A DNA stretch of 64,000 nt from an uncultured Acetatifactor sp. (GCA_910585015.1 CAJUCT010000025.1:5619-69618), one strand, 5' to 3'. Positions 31,964-47,166 are shown, numbered from the stretch's first letter. Numbers and translations: made by a program. Notes: generated from the sequence alone by a model not told the origin.

Positions 31964-32097
31964 CTACAGGATTTGCCGACCTCTTCCATGCGGTGCTGTT
32001 TGGGGGCAGGCAGGTGTTCAGACCAGAGGAACTGGAGGACGGACAGATACTGCTGCGGATAAGGCTGTGTGTGGACCGGGAGTTAGCGGAACATTAA
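31964..32097 (+). pseudogene. Possible N-terminal fragment of an Rpn-type nuclease/transposase
   Basis: The frame reads FADLFHAVLFGGRQVFRPEE, then ILLRIRLCVDRELAEH and a stop, with no start codon after the upstream stop. The pattern ADLFN...F.GKQVI.PEEL is common at the N terminus of Rpn/PD-(D/E)XK putative transposases in Lachnospiraceae; the match is from memory. Otherwise the 460 bases between purL and the kinase gene contain only the terminator and a promoter. Confidence 0.4.
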
Positions 32098-32115
32098 TTT
32101 TTGGAGGAAAAAGAG

Positions 32116-33033
32116 ATGAAATTAGGAGCATTGGAAGCGGGCGGCACCAAGATGGTGTGCGCCGTTGGCAATGAGCATGGACAGGTGTGGGAGCGGATAT
32201 CCATCCCCACGGTGAGCCCGGAGGAGACCATGCCTCAGATGATCGCATTTTTTAAGGAACACGATATAGAGGCCCTGGGGGTGGGCTGTTTTGGTCCCAT
32301 CAATCCGGTGAAGGGCACAGCCACTTACGGTTACATTACCTCCACTCCCAAGCTGGCCTGGCAGAATTACAATATTGTGGGCGCGTTTGAGGAAGCGCTG
32401 GGGTGCCCGGTGGGCTTTGACACGGACGTGAACGCTTCCATGCTGGGGGAGGCCACTTTTGGCCTGGCCAAGGGTCTGGACACCTGCATCTATGTGACCA
32501 TTGGCACCGGGGTGGGCGTGGGAGTCTATGCCAATGGGGGGCTGCTTCACGGAATGATGCATCCGGAGGCGGGTCACCTTCTGCTGCAGCGTCATCCGTC
32601 GGATACCTATGAGGGGAAATGCCCTTTCCATGGGAACTGTCTGGAAGGGCTGGCATCGGGACCGGCCATTGAGGAGCGCTGGGGCGCCAAGGGGGCGGAA
32701 CTGACAAAGCGGCAGGAGGTGTGGGAACTGGAGGCATACTATATTGCCCAAGCCTGCGTAAACTATACTTTTGTCTATGCGCCGAAAAGAATTATTCTGG
32801 GGGGCGGGGTCATGCATCAGGAGCAGCTTTTCCCCATGATCCGCCAGCAGTATGAGAAGCTGATGGCGGGCTATATGGTGACGCCGGAGTTGGAGAATCT
32901 GAATCGCTACATCGTGCCCTGCAGCTTAAATGACAACCAGGGCGTCATGGGCTGTCTGGAACTGGCGATGGAGGCGGTGGGAGAACGGCTTCTCGCGGAG
33001 GGATTGAGGACAGGAAAGTTATTTAACCTGTAA
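32116..33033 (+). CDS. ROK-family sugar kinase, probably fructokinase
   Basis: The 305-residue protein has the ROK phosphate loop LGALEAGGTKMVCAVG at the N terminus; the EAGGTK form is typical of ROK fructokinases. It has TIGTGVGVGVYANGG at about residues 135-149 and the zinc-binding cluster GHLLL... CPFHGNCLEGLASG, with one histidine and cysteines. RIILGGGVMHQ supports the C-terminal nucleotide site. The expected reaction is ATP-dependent phosphorylation of fructose in the cytosol; mannose or other hexoses are possible. I start at ATG after TTGGAGGAAAAA, not the in-frame TTG 15 bases upstream. It is monocistronic, with no transporter beside it. Confidence 0.85.
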   Translation: MKLGALEAGGTKMVCAVGNEHGQVWERISIPTVSPEETMPQMIAFFKEHDIEALGVGCFGPINPVKGTATYGYITSTPKLAWQNYNIVGAFEEALGCPVGFDTDVNASMLGEATFGLAKGLDTCIYVTIGTGVGVGVYANGGLLHGMMHPEAGHLLLQRHPSDTYEGKCPFHGNCLEGLASGPAIEERWGAKGAELTKRQEVWELEAYYIAQACVNYTFVYAPKRIILGGGVMHQEQLFPMIRQQYEKLMAGYMVTPELENLNRYIVPCSLNDNQGVMGCLELAMEAVGERLLAEGLRTGKLFNL

Positions 33034-33164
33034 CCAAACATAAAATTTACTGTCAATTAGGGTGAACACACACTGGTGTGGGAGCGTGTACACAGCAGGG
33101 CCGCGAGGGAGGAGACAGATGCCGGGGCGGCAGTATCTGCAGATCGTGAGAGGGACCACAGAGG

Positions 33165-33725
33165 ATGATGGAGGACAGCAAGATTATAGATCTGTATTTT
33201 GAACGCTCCGAGGAGGCGATCACACAGACTGCCGAGAAATATGGCCGTCTGTGCCGCAGCATTGCCATGCATATCGTGGGCAGCTACGAGGATGCCCAGG
33301 AGTGCGAAAATGACACATATGTGGCCGTGTGGAATGCCATTCCTCCCACCAGGCCCAATATTTTCTCCGCGTTCCTGAGCCGGATCAGCAGGAATATCGC
33401 GTTAAACCGCTATGAGTACAACCGGGCGGGCAAGCGCAACAGCCAGTTTGACCTTGTGTTGGAGGAACTGGAGGAATGCCTGTCATCGTCCTATTCTGTG
33501 GAGGATACCTATATCGCCGGAGAAGTGGCAGGAATGATAAATGCATTTCTGGAAAAACTGAAAACGGAGACAAGAATCATTTTCGTGCGCAGATATTATT
33601 ATGCGGATTCCGTCAAGGAGATTGCGCAGAGGCTGGCCATAGGCGAGAGCAAGGTGAAAACCACGCTTTTTCGGGTAAGGCAGGAACTGAAGGTATACCT
33701 TGAGGAACAGGGTGTGCAGGTGTAG
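33165..33725 (+). CDS. RNA polymerase sigma-70 family factor, ECF type
   Basis: The 186-residue protein shows sigma region 2 (AMHIVGSYEDAQECENDTYVAVWN at about residues 37-60, then FLSRISRNIALNRY) and region 4 (FVRRYYYADSVKEIAQRLAIGESKVKTTLFRVRQEL). The DAxE-like segment for core binding is DAQECEND. It lacks region 3, as ECF factors do. The following gene, 43 bases on, encodes a single-pass membrane protein with an acidic N terminus that is likely its anti-sigma factor. The signal sensed is unknown. Confidence 0.92.
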   Translation: MMEDSKIIDLYFERSEEAITQTAEKYGRLCRSIAMHIVGSYEDAQECENDTYVAVWNAIPPTRPNIFSAFLSRISRNIALNRYEYNRAGKRNSQFDLVLEELEECLSSSYSVEDTYIAGEVAGMINAFLEKLKTETRIIFVRRYYYADSVKEIAQRLAIGESKVKTTLFRVRQELKVYLEEQGVQV

Positions 33726-33768
33726 AATATGTGGAACTTCTTCAAAACTCTAATAGGATGGTATATCA

Positions 33769-34833
33769 ATGGGAAAGATGAACAGGGAAGATCTGTTTCG
33801 GGAGATCGGAGAAATCGACGAGACATATGTGGAGGAGGCGCGGCGGGTCCAAAGAAGGCGCAGGGCGCCCTCCTGGGTGGGCAAGACGCTGGCAGCGGCG
33901 GCCAGCCTGGTGCTCTGTGTGGGTATAGGGTATATAACGGTATTGGTTACAATGCCCAGGGGAAGTGTGGACGGCAGCATGAGCGGTGCGTCGGACGCAA
34001 ATGGAAGCGCTATGGAAGCCGCACAGGAACAGCGCTCTGTGGCGGAGGATAAAGAGGGCCAGATAGCTGGCGGCGCAGGGCCCGAAGAGGCGGGAGAGGA
34101 CCAGGCGGTTTCCAAGACTGTCCAGACGGATTCGGAGCAGCCGTCTCAAGAGAACGCTCCGGTTGAAGCGCCATCTGCCTCGAAGCCGGCGCCGCGTTAT
34201 GATGAGCAGGCAGACTCCTCGAAGACCGAGGGCAGCAAAGAGCAGAGCGAGTCAGAGCAGATAAAGGAAAGCCTGGAGGATAAGGATGCCATAAAAGATA
34301 TGGACGACTCCATAAAGGAGGAGTTGCTGCAGTCCGGAGAAAGCGCAATGGATCTGACCTGGGAGGCGGCTCGGACGGATGCGGTCTATGGCCGGTACGT
34401 GGACGTGCAGGCGCCGGAGGGATACAGTTTTTCCAGCGCGGTTCGCTCTTCGTCCGTTTTGTACGTGACCTGGAACAAGGGCATGGAGGAGATAACGTAT
34501 GTCTGCAGGCAGGCGGATGAGGATGTCAGCGATTGGCTGGTGGATGTGGAGAAGCCGGAGGAGTACGATCTGGGTTTGTATACTTTTCCCTGGAGCGGCA
34601 GTGTGCCCCAGGAACTACAGCAGCAGGTGAGTAATGCGGTCTTCAGGCCGGATCAGGTCACTCTTGATATCGTGGCCGCCAGAACCTACCAAGTCCAGGA
34701 GGCGGGGGACGTGTCCGGCAGCCGCACCCGTATGGGCATCCTGTACGGAGATAATGTGTTGGTGGAGATCAGCGGCAAGGGGCCGTCGGCGGAGGAGATC
34801 TTTGCTATGATAAATCTGGAAAATCAAGTGTAG
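33769..34833 (+). CDS. Putative membrane anti-sigma factor
   Basis: The 354-residue protein has a short cytoplasmic N terminus (MNREDLFREIGEIDETYVEEA), a basic stretch RRVQRRRRAP and one transmembrane helix at about residues 41-61 (LAAAASLVLCVGIGYITVLV). A low-complexity linker rich in Ser, Glu, Ala and Gln (about 65-185) leads to a folded outer domain with YGRYVDVQAPEGYSFSS, LYVTWNKGMEEITY and RMGILYGDNVLVEISG. This topology and the position right after an ECF sigma gene suggest an anti-sigma factor. The classic zinc HxxxCxxC anti-sigma motif is absent. The ribosome binding site is weak (AGGATGG), so coupling to the sigma gene is likely. Confidence 0.7.
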   Translation: MGKMNREDLFREIGEIDETYVEEARRVQRRRRAPSWVGKTLAAAASLVLCVGIGYITVLVTMPRGSVDGSMSGASDANGSAMEAAQEQRSVAEDKEGQIAGGAGPEEAGEDQAVSKTVQTDSEQPSQENAPVEAPSASKPAPRYDEQADSSKTEGSKEQSESEQIKESLEDKDAIKDMDDSIKEELLQSGESAMDLTWEAARTDAVYGRYVDVQAPEGYSFSSAVRSSSVLYVTWNKGMEEITYVCRQADEDVSDWLVDVEKPEEYDLGLYTFPWSGSVPQELQQQVSNAVFRPDQVTLDIVAARTYQVQEAGDVSGSRTRMGILYGDNVLVEISGKGPSAEEIFAMINLENQV

Positions 34834-34875
34834 CAAGAGGAATATTCTGAATTTTCTTAAATGCGTAATTTCCTA

Positions 34876-34904
34876 TTTACGAAGCAGTCCTTTTTCGCTA
34901 TAAT
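34876..34904 (+). promoter_or_regulatory. Promoter of the carB1 leader
   Basis: TTTACG and TATAAT are separated by 17 bases, with a perfect -10 box. The initiated RNA would carry a small reading frame and a terminator hairpin before carB1. Confidence 0.65.
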
Positions 34905-34934
34905 AGAAAAAATGAGTTGAAGCGGAGGAAGAAG

Positions 34935-35051
34935 ATGAGGGCAGTGCGCGTGAGCAAACATGTGAATATTCCGGCAGAGATGTGCAGGGCTTCTTATTCC
35001 CTTTTTTCCATAATTGCTTCTATTCCATACATTGCAGTGATAAGCCAGTAG
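34935..35051 (+). CDS. Candidate 38-residue leader peptide upstream of carB1
   Basis: A short frame begins at ATG, 6 bases after GCGGAGG, a strong ribosome binding site, and starts MRAVRVSKHVNIPAEM. Its TAG stop lies inside the 5' arm of the terminator hairpin that follows, so ribosome position could affect hairpin formation. It contains three arginine codons (AGG, CGC, AGG), but they are not clustered; isoleucine and serine are more frequent. The arrangement suggests translation-coupled attenuation of carB1. It could also be a chance frame, but the good start signal and stop placement argue for it. Confidence 0.5.
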   Translation: MRAVRVSKHVNIPAEMCRASYSLFSIIASIPYIAVISQ

Positions 35052-35073
35052 TTTTAGTTACTGGCTTTTCTTA
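35042..35073 (+). terminator. Terminator-like hairpin between leader peptide and carB1
   Basis: AAGCCAGTA and TACTGGCTT pair perfectly around an 8-base loop and are followed by TTCTTA, giving a TTTTC-type U stretch. It lies about 60 bases before carB1 and downstream of the promoter, as an attenuator would. Confidence 0.65.
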
Positions 35074-35134
35074 TGTACCCAGAAGGGATTATGCATAACA
35101 GAGGATCATAAGAGCTTCAAATAGGAGGATGAGT

Positions 35135-38353
<3,219 letters not shown>

Positions 38354-38367
38354 ACAATAAATAAGTG

Positions 38368-38413
38368 ATTGCCATGGGATCCCGGCAAAGGCGCCGGCGG
38401 CTTCCATGGCAAT
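38368..38413 (+). terminator. Hairpin after carB1
   Basis: ATTGCCATGG and CCATGGCAAT pair perfectly with an inner GC-rich part. It lacks a T-run, so it may be a 3' stabilising hairpin rather than a terminator. Another palindrome, GCCCCGCGGGGC, sits near 38527-38538. Confidence 0.45.
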
Positions 38414-38586
38414 TATGCTGTGGATTCGGAGACGGGAACGCAATGGATACCCAAAGTCGTTCATTGCGAATGGAAGAAAACCCAGATCACGCTCATATTT
38501 CCGGAATAAAGCATTATGGATCGGAGAGCCCCGCGGGGCGTAAATGGAAATTGCCAAAGCGGAAAACAAATATAGGGAGGTAAGCC

Positions 38587-39117
38587 GTGAATATTGTTCA
38601 TGGGGATCTGTGTATCAGAAACGCGGAGAGCGCGGACTGCGCGCAGCTTGCGAGATGGTGGAACGACGGCAGTGTGATGGCACACGCCGGTTTTCCGGGC
38701 GGGCTCGGCACAACGGCCGAGAAGATACAGGAACAAATACAAAAGGACAGTGACGAGACAAAGCGTCGGCTGATCATTGAACACAAAGGCTCCGCAATCG
38801 GCGAGATGAGTTATTATAATCGTGGAAATAGTATGGCTGAAATCGGCATAAAGATCTGCAATACTGATTATCAGGAAAAGGGATTGGGAAGAGTCCTACT
38901 GAGTATGCTCATAGGAGAATTGTTTTCTATGGGTTATAGGCAAATCATTCTGGATACGAATCTGAACAATACCAGAGCACAGCACGTCTATGAGATGCTG
39001 GGTTTTCAGAAGGTCAGAATAAATGAAAATTCCTGGACCAATCAGGTCGGCGAGGTTCAATCGTCGGTTGACTATGCATTAACCCATGACAATTTTGTGG
39101 ACTGGTCGGCAAAATAA
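38587..39117 (+). CDS. GNAT-family N-acetyltransferase
   Basis: The 176-residue protein has the RimJ/RimL-like GNAT layout: IRNAESADCAQLARWWND near the N terminus, GEMSYYNRGNSMAEIGIKI for the central strands, the acetyl-CoA loop YQEKGLGRVLLSMLI at about residues 97-111, and NTRAQHVYEMLGFQKV. The start is GTG, supported by AGGGAGG 6 bases upstream. It lies between carB1 and carA without being part of carbamoyl phosphate synthesis. The acceptor substrate (small amine, antibiotic or protein N terminus) cannot be deduced. Confidence 0.85.
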   Translation: MNIVHGDLCIRNAESADCAQLARWWNDGSVMAHAGFPGGLGTTAEKIQEQIQKDSDETKRRLIIEHKGSAIGEMSYYNRGNSMAEIGIKICNTDYQEKGLGRVLLSMLIGELFSMGYRQIILDTNLNNTRAQHVYEMLGFQKVRINENSWTNQVGEVQSSVDYALTHDNFVDWSAK

Positions 39118-39230
39118 CTGATGCTGAAGAGACAACGGCGCACTGCGCGGCAGACGATTGCAGAAATAAGGCAGGAATCTCTGCCCCCGAAATCCGGGCG
39201 GATGAGGAAGCAGGACAAGGAGGATGCGGA

Positions 39231-40418
39231 ATGAGGGCATACTTGATTTTAGAAGACGGCAACATATTTGAGGGAACGCATATCGGCGCGGACAGGGAGG
39301 TGATCAGCGAGATTGTGTTCAATACATCCATGGCGGGATATCTGGAGGTGCTGACAGACCCCTCCTATGCGGGACAGGCGGTGTGCATGACCTACCCTCT
39401 GATCGGCAATTACGGTATATGCCGGGAGGACATGGAGTCGAGGAGGGCATGGCCCGATGGCTTTATTGTCCGGGAACTGTCCAGGATACCCAGCAATTTC
39501 CGCGCTGACCTGACTATACAGGAATTTCTGGAGGAAAATAATATGCCCGGCATTGCGGGGATCGACACCAGGGCATTGACCAGGATCCTGCGGGAAAAGG
39601 GAACCATGAACGGCATGATCACCACCCGGCAGTACGGGGACTTAACGGAGATCCTGCCCCGGCTCCACGCCTACACCACCGGCAAAGTGGTGGAGAAGGT
39701 AAGCTGCGCAGCCCCCTATACGGTCCGGGCCAGTCAGGATTTGGCGGACAACGGCGCCATCTCCGGCAGCGCGCGTTTTGACCGGGATTCCTATGCGAGG
39801 GGGGAGCGGGAGAAACGTCCGTCTTTGGTAAAGGAACTAAACGGCAAGGGACTGAAGGTGGCGCTGATGGATTTTGGGGCCAAGGACAATATCGCCCGTT
39901 CTCTGGCGGCCAGGGGCTGTGAGGTCACAGTCTACCCGGCTCTGACCAGCGCGGAGCAGATCTTAAGCTCCGGCGCGGACGGCATTATGCTCAGCAACGG
40001 CCCCGGAGATCCCAAGGAGTGTGTTTCCATAATTCAAGAATTGAAGAAGCTGTATGCCTCTGACATGCCTATCTTTGCCATTTGCCTGGGGCATCAGCTT
40101 ATGGCTCTTGCCACCGGAGCGGACACCTACAAGATGAAGTACGGCCACCGGGGCGGCAACCATCCGGTGAAGGATCTGGCCACGGGAAGGGTGTATATTT
40201 CCTCACAGAATCACGGCTATGTGGTGGACACTGAGCATCTGGACCCGGCGGTGGCGGCGCCCGCCTTTGTGAATGTCAATGACGGCACCAACGAGGGCCT
40301 GGCCTACACGGGCAAAAATATTTTTACGGTGCAGTTCCATCCGGAAGCCTGCTGCGGCCCCCAGGATTCCGGCTATCTGTTTGATCGATTTATTTCGATG
40401 ATGCGCAAAAAAGAGTGA
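39231..40418 (+). CDS. carA: Carbamoyl-phosphate synthase small subunit (glutaminase)
   Basis: CarA hydrolyses glutamine and channels ammonia to CarB. The 395-residue protein has the CarA-specific N-terminal domain (YLILEDGNIFEG, IVFNTSMAGYLEVLTDPSY) and a class I glutamine amidotransferase domain. The triad is present: nucleophile in FAICLGHQLMAL near residue 286, and His/Glu in VQFHPEACCGP near 368. HGGNHPVKDL-type segments (HRGGNHPVKD) are normal. The ATG follows AAGGAGG. It is the only small subunit in the window, flanked by two large-subunit genes. An extra 15-residue insertion rich in Arg (SARFDRDSYARGEREKR) appears near residues 178-196. Confidence 0.95.
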   Translation: MRAYLILEDGNIFEGTHIGADREVISEIVFNTSMAGYLEVLTDPSYAGQAVCMTYPLIGNYGICREDMESRRAWPDGFIVRELSRIPSNFRADLTIQEFLEENNMPGIAGIDTRALTRILREKGTMNGMITTRQYGDLTEILPRLHAYTTGKVVEKVSCAAPYTVRASQDLADNGAISGSARFDRDSYARGEREKRPSLVKELNGKGLKVALMDFGAKDNIARSLAARGCEVTVYPALTSAEQILSSGADGIMLSNGPGDPKECVSIIQELKKLYASDMPIFAICLGHQLMALATGADTYKMKYGHRGGNHPVKDLATGRVYISSQNHGYVVDTEHLDPAVAAPAFVNVNDGTNEGLAYTGKNIFTVQFHPEACCGPQDSGYLFDRFISMMRKKE

Positions 40419-40427
40419 GAGACGCTA

Positions 40428-40529
40428 TGTTTTTTTGTCGCTTATTACAACGGAAAACCTGTTGGCATGACATATGCGCATGTTCGTGATGAAGTATGCA
40501 GAGTTGACTATTTTAAAGAACTGCGGTAG
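40428..40529 (+). pseudogene. Short coding remnant after carA
   Basis: The frame reads CFFVAYYNGKPVGMTYAHV, then RDEVCRVDYFKEL and a stop, without a start codon or ribosome binding site. The FVAYYNGKPVGM pattern looks like the central strands of an acetyltransferase-type protein, but the piece is too short for a firm call. The remaining 210 bases before carB2 contain a ribosome binding site at the end and no recognised structure. Confidence 0.3.
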
Positions 40530-40739
40530 AAGGGAAGGAAAATCTAACCGTTGGTAAGGATAGCAGGATACAGATCTGAGTGGGAACATGCTGCTGTGAA
40601 GGCTGTATGAGCAGGTCCGCGCAAAGCGAGGTGCTTGGGAGTTTTGCGGGGCTGCGTTGTCAGGCCGGGCGAGAAGCTGCCGCAGCAGAAGTGTATATCC
40701 ACCCGGAGCGTCCCCTGCCACTATATAAGGAGGAATACT

Positions 40740-43949
<3,210 letters not shown>

Positions 43950-44040
43950 CGGGGATTATGGGACATGGGTCAGGCTAATGCTTATTTTGGAATGAGATAC
44001 CATATTTGGGATTTGATATATTCGAGTAAGGAGAATGCGG

Positions 44041-44541
44041 ATGGAATTGTGGGATGCATATAATGAGGCAGAGGAAAAGCTGGGATTTGACTTGATCCGC
44101 GGGGAGAAAATCCCGGAAGGGGCATATCACCTGGTCTGCGAGGTGGTGGTGCAAAGCCCGGACGGCGATTTTCTGCTGATGCAGCGCTCCTGGGAAAAGG
44201 AGGTTTCCCCCGGCAAATGGGAGATAGGCGCCGGGGGCAGCGCCATGAAGGGAGAAAGTCCCCTGGAGGGAGCCTGCCGGGAACTGAGGGAAGAGACCGG
44301 CATAGAGGCGGCGGGAGCCCTCCGGGAACTCTACCGCATGGTTCACAGGGAGCATCATGCCATTTACCACGGTTACCTGCTGGTGACAGACTGGCCCAAG
44401 AACAGGATCGCGCTGCAAAAGGGGGAGACTATCTCCTACAGATGGCTGTCCCGGGAGGAGTTCCTGGATTTTTATGACAATGGTCTGTCCATCGGTTCCC
44501 AGAAGGGACGCCTGAAGGAGTTTGTGGAGAGTATCCGTTAA
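44041..44541 (+). CDS. Nudix hydrolase, IPP-isomerase-like subgroup
   Basis: The 166-residue protein contains a complete Nudix box, GGSAMKGESPLEGACRELREETGIE at about residues 63-87 in the family pattern Gx5Ex7REUxEExGU. Upstream blocks are AYHLVCEVVVQSPDG, FLLMQRSWEKEVSPGKWE. The N-terminal MELWDAYNEAEEKLG and the H-L-V-C strand resemble YfcD/IDI-type Nudix enzymes acting on nucleotide or isoprenoid diphosphates. The substrate is not identifiable. The ATG is chosen at 7-base spacing from AAGGAG; an earlier in-frame ATG is too close to it. Confidence 0.9.
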   Translation: MELWDAYNEAEEKLGFDLIRGEKIPEGAYHLVCEVVVQSPDGDFLLMQRSWEKEVSPGKWEIGAGGSAMKGESPLEGACRELREETGIEAAGALRELYRMVHREHHAIYHGYLLVTDWPKNRIALQKGETISYRWLSREEFLDFYDNGLSIGSQKGRLKEFVESIR

Positions 44542-44570
44542 GGAACTGACTGCACTTGCGCAGCGTGGCG

Positions 44571-45413
44571 TTAGCTGCCGTTTGGAGCATACCACATGCC
44601 GCTGCCCCAGGCGGTGTCATCGTTTAGCAGGATGCCAACCAGCCGTGACCACAAGTCCAGCCCCGTGGTCAGTTCGGGAAGCTTGGAGCCGTGCCGGAAG
44701 TCCCAATACAGTTCGCCGCATATGGCGCTGACGGCGAAATCCGTCCAGTTTTTGAAAATCTGCGCCTGTATAATCCAGTACTCCGCCATTTCGTCCAGAT
44801 CTTCCCGAGTCAGCAGACCGCAGGCATAGCCTGTGCGCAGATGGCCTACGCACTCGCTGATATCCCAGGCCAGATATCCCTGGTGCCCTACAATGGGGTA
44901 GAACTGGGCGGAAAAGTCCCGGGCCGTTTGAAAGGCTTCCAAGGCTTTGGTATGCAGCTGAGCTATAGCAAAGGGCGGACGGCCTTCCCAGAAACCCTCA
45001 AAGTCCAGGTACTGGGGGTGGCAGCGGATTTCACTGTTGCAAAAGTCCATCAGGGAGCGTCTGTCCGTGATGCCGAAGACTTTTTCCAGGTGGGCGCGGC
45101 ACTGTGCCCCCGCCTCGGGGGAGGCACAACGGGGCAGGGTGGTAAAATAGTCCGGGCCGGACTGGCCGGGGCCGGGAATGCCGGGCGTTTTGCGCAGGGC
45201 AGAGATGCCTGCGAGCAGAGCGATGAACTGCTCCCGGCTGCAAGGGGTGCGGGCGGGCAGAGTTTTTTTGCCAAACTCTGCGGACAACTCCAGTATGGTC
45301 TGGGACAGTCCGGTGTCAAAGGGGTGGAAGTCTGTCAGCTGTGGACCGGCAGATATATCCGGTCCGGCTTCGTGGGTTTTGTCCTGTTTCTTAAAGTGAT
45401 CAAAAACACCCAT
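44571..45413 (-). CDS. DUF1266-domain protein
   Basis: The 280-residue protein ends with a region that fits DUF1266: GYLAWDISECVGHLRTGYAC, LLTREDLDEMAEYWIIQAQ, FKNWTDFAVSAICGELYWDF and a C-terminal WGSGMWY. The N-terminal 150 residues carry a variable lead (MGVFDHFKKQDKTHEAG) and helical repeats with cysteines. DUF1266 proteins are of unknown function and are often scattered next to unrelated genes, as here. It is convergent with the Nudix gene, leaving 29 bases between stops, and divergent from the UPF0340 gene. Confidence 0.7.
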   Translation of the reverse strand: MGVFDHFKKQDKTHEAGPDISAGPQLTDFHPFDTGLSQTILELSAEFGKKTLPARTPCSREQFIALLAGISALRKTPGIPGPGQSGPDYFTTLPRCASPEAGAQCRAHLEKVFGITDRRSLMDFCNSEIRCHPQYLDFEGFWEGRPPFAIAQLHTKALEAFQTARDFSAQFYPIVGHQGYLAWDISECVGHLRTGYACGLLTREDLDEMAEYWIIQAQIFKNWTDFAVSAICGELYWDFRHGSKLPELTTGLDLWSRLVGILLNDDTAWGSGMWYAPNGS

Positions 45414-45563
45414 ATTTGTATAACTCCTTTTTTCGATATTAATGTACTTATTTTATCATAAACAGCTGCCTGGTTCAAGAAAGACCCAAAATAAGTATTG
45501 CGAATAGGCGGCCCTGAAGGAACTGGAGCGCTGCCGGGCGGCAGAGAAGGAGGAAATGGAGAC

Positions 45564-46154
45564 ATGAGTATAAATGGTATTTCAGAGGAAAAATATGAGC
45601 ATTTGGAGGAGATACGGGCCCAGCTGCAGGCTGTGCTTGGAGAGTTATGGGCGGCCGCCCATCTGGAGCAGGGGGATATTCTGGTAATCGGCTGTTCCAC
45701 CAGCGAGGTGGCGGGAGGCCGGATCGGCACATACTCCAGCGAGGAGATTGGGGAATGCCTGTTCCGGACCGCATATCAGTTTTGCGGGGAGAAGGGGATC
45801 TATCTGGCCTGCCAGTGCTGCGAGCATCTGAACCGCAGCCTGATTGTTGAGAAAGCCTGTATGAAAGAGCAGCGCCTGACCAGAGTCAATGTGGTACCGC
45901 AGCTAAAGGCCGGAGGCGCCTTTGCCACGGCGGCCTGCCGCCATATGCGGGAGCCGGTGGCAGTGGAGGCGCTTATGGCCCGGGCGGGGGTGGATATCGG
46001 CGATACACTGATTGGTATGCACCTTGCGCCGGTGGCAGTGCCGGTGCGCACCGAACAAAAGCTGATCGGCCAGGCTCATGTGGTCTGTGCCCGCACCAGG
46101 GCTAAATATGTGGGGGGCAGTCGGGCGGCTTATGACGAGAGCCAGACATTTTAG
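45564..46154 (+). CDS. UPF0340 / TIGR01440 family protein (YwlG-like)
   Basis: The 196-residue protein has the UPF0340 blocks: DILVIGCSTSEVAGGRIGT at about residues 35-53, ACQCCEHLNRSLIVE, VVPQLKAGGAFATAA, and a C-terminal IGMHLAPVAVPVR with YVGGSRAAYD at the end. Members fold like thiamine- or nicotinamidase-related alpha/beta proteins, but no reaction is established. The internal cysteines (CQCCEH) and histidine could form an active site. The ATG used lies 9 bases after AAGGAGG. Confidence 0.85.
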   Translation: MSINGISEEKYEHLEEIRAQLQAVLGELWAAAHLEQGDILVIGCSTSEVAGGRIGTYSSEEIGECLFRTAYQFCGEKGIYLACQCCEHLNRSLIVEKACMKEQRLTRVNVVPQLKAGGAFATAACRHMREPVAVEALMARAGVDIGDTLIGMHLAPVAVPVRTEQKLIGQAHVVCARTRAKYVGGSRAAYDESQTF

Positions 46155-46180
46155 CTGATATAATTAAAACAAATTGTTTG

Positions 46181-46214
46181 CAACAAACACGACACTAAGC
46201 TGTCGTGTTTGTTG
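46181..46214. promoter_or_regulatory. Perfect 14-bp palindrome upstream of the WYL regulator
   Basis: CAACAAACACGACA and TGTCGTGTTTGTTG pair without mismatch around CTAAGC. A TACAAT -10-like box begins 4 bases later and the regulator starts 41 bases after the palindrome. The best reading is an operator for the adjacent regulator; a terminator role for the upstream UPF0340 gene is possible but no T-run follows. Confidence 0.65.
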
Positions 46215-46254
46215 TGTTACAATCAAAAAAAGTGGAAAGAGGATCAGGGAAACT

Positions 46255-47166
46255 ATGAAGGTGGACAGACTGGTGGGGATACTGGCGCTGCTTCTGCAGA
46301 AGGATGCCATGACCGCCCCTGAACTGGCGGAACATTTTGAGGTGTCAAGGCGGACGATCAACCGCGACATTGAATCTCTGTGCAAGGCAGGGATTCCCAT
46401 ATGCACGAGGCAGGGGATCAATGGCGGCATCTCCATTATGGAGGATTACCGCCTGGATAAAACCCTGCTTTCCACCAGGGAGATGCGGGAGATTCTGGCA
46501 GGGCTTCGGGGACTGGACAGTGTGAGCGGCAGCAGGCATTATGCCCGGCTGATGGAAAAGCTGAGCGTAGGTTCCTCGGCTTTTGTGAATGGAAGGGACT
46601 ACATCTGGATTGATCTGTCCTCCTGGTACAAGGGTTCTCTTGCGCCCAAGATTGAAAATATACAGACGGCGATAGAGGAAAGGAAACTTTTGCGTTTCCG
46701 GTACCATGGCCCCAAAGGGGAAAGCGGCCGGAGCATGGAGCCCTACTATCTGGTCTTTCGCTGGTCGAACTGGTATGTGTGGGGATGGTGTACAAAGCGG
46801 GAGGATTTCAGGCTCTTTAAATTAAACCGCATGGAAGACGTTGCGGTATGCGAACAGGGATTTCAAGGCAGGAAGATACCAACGCCAGATTTCTCTGACG
46901 AAAGGGTATTTCCGGGAGGCATTTCGGTGAAAGCCCTCTTTTCACCGGAGGTAAAATGGCGTCTGATAGAGAGTTTTGGCCCTCATTGCTTTGCGGAGCA
47001 GGAGGATGGCCGGCTGCTGTTTGAGGAGGAGTATACCAATGAGGATAATCTTCTGACATGGCTGATGGGTTTTGGGGACAAGGTAACGGTGCTTGAACCG
47101 GAGTCTGCCAGAGCGGCGCTTCTTGGTATGGCGGAAAACATGATTCGCATGTATAAGGGAAAATAA
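46255..47166 (+). CDS. WYL-domain transcriptional regulator (DeoR-like HTH)
   Basis: The 303-residue protein begins with a helix-turn-helix (MTAPELAEHFEVSRRTINRD at about residues 19-38). A WYL domain follows (residues about 130-215) with RSMEPYYLVFRWSNWYVWGWC and FRLFKLNRM, and a WCX-like C-terminal part with EEYTNEDNLLTWLMGFG. WYL regulators bind ligands or nucleic acid fragments and control stress or defence genes. The next gene, 70 bases on, encodes a GyrI-like ligand-binding protein, a common pairing in clostridia. Autoregulation through the upstream palindrome is inferred. Confidence 0.9.
   Translation: MKVDRLVGILALLLQKDAMTAPELAEHFEVSRRTINRDIESLCKAGIPICTRQGINGGISIMEDYRLDKTLLSTREMREILAGLRGLDSVSGSRHYARLMEKLSVGSSAFVNGRDYIWIDLSSWYKGSLAPKIENIQTAIEERKLLRFRYHGPKGESGRSMEPYYLVFRWSNWYVWGWCTKREDFRLFKLNRMEDVAVCEQGFQGRKIPTPDFSDERVFPGGISVKALFSPEVKWRLIESFGPHCFAEQEDGRLLFEEEYTNEDNLLTWLMGFGDKVTVLEPESARAALLGMAENMIRMYKGK

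Noticed and set aside
33052..33110. Inverted repeat CACAC/GTGTG upstream of the sigma factor as an autoregulated ECF promoter
   Set aside because: Arms are only 5 bases and no ECF-type -35/-10 pair could be aligned convincingly.
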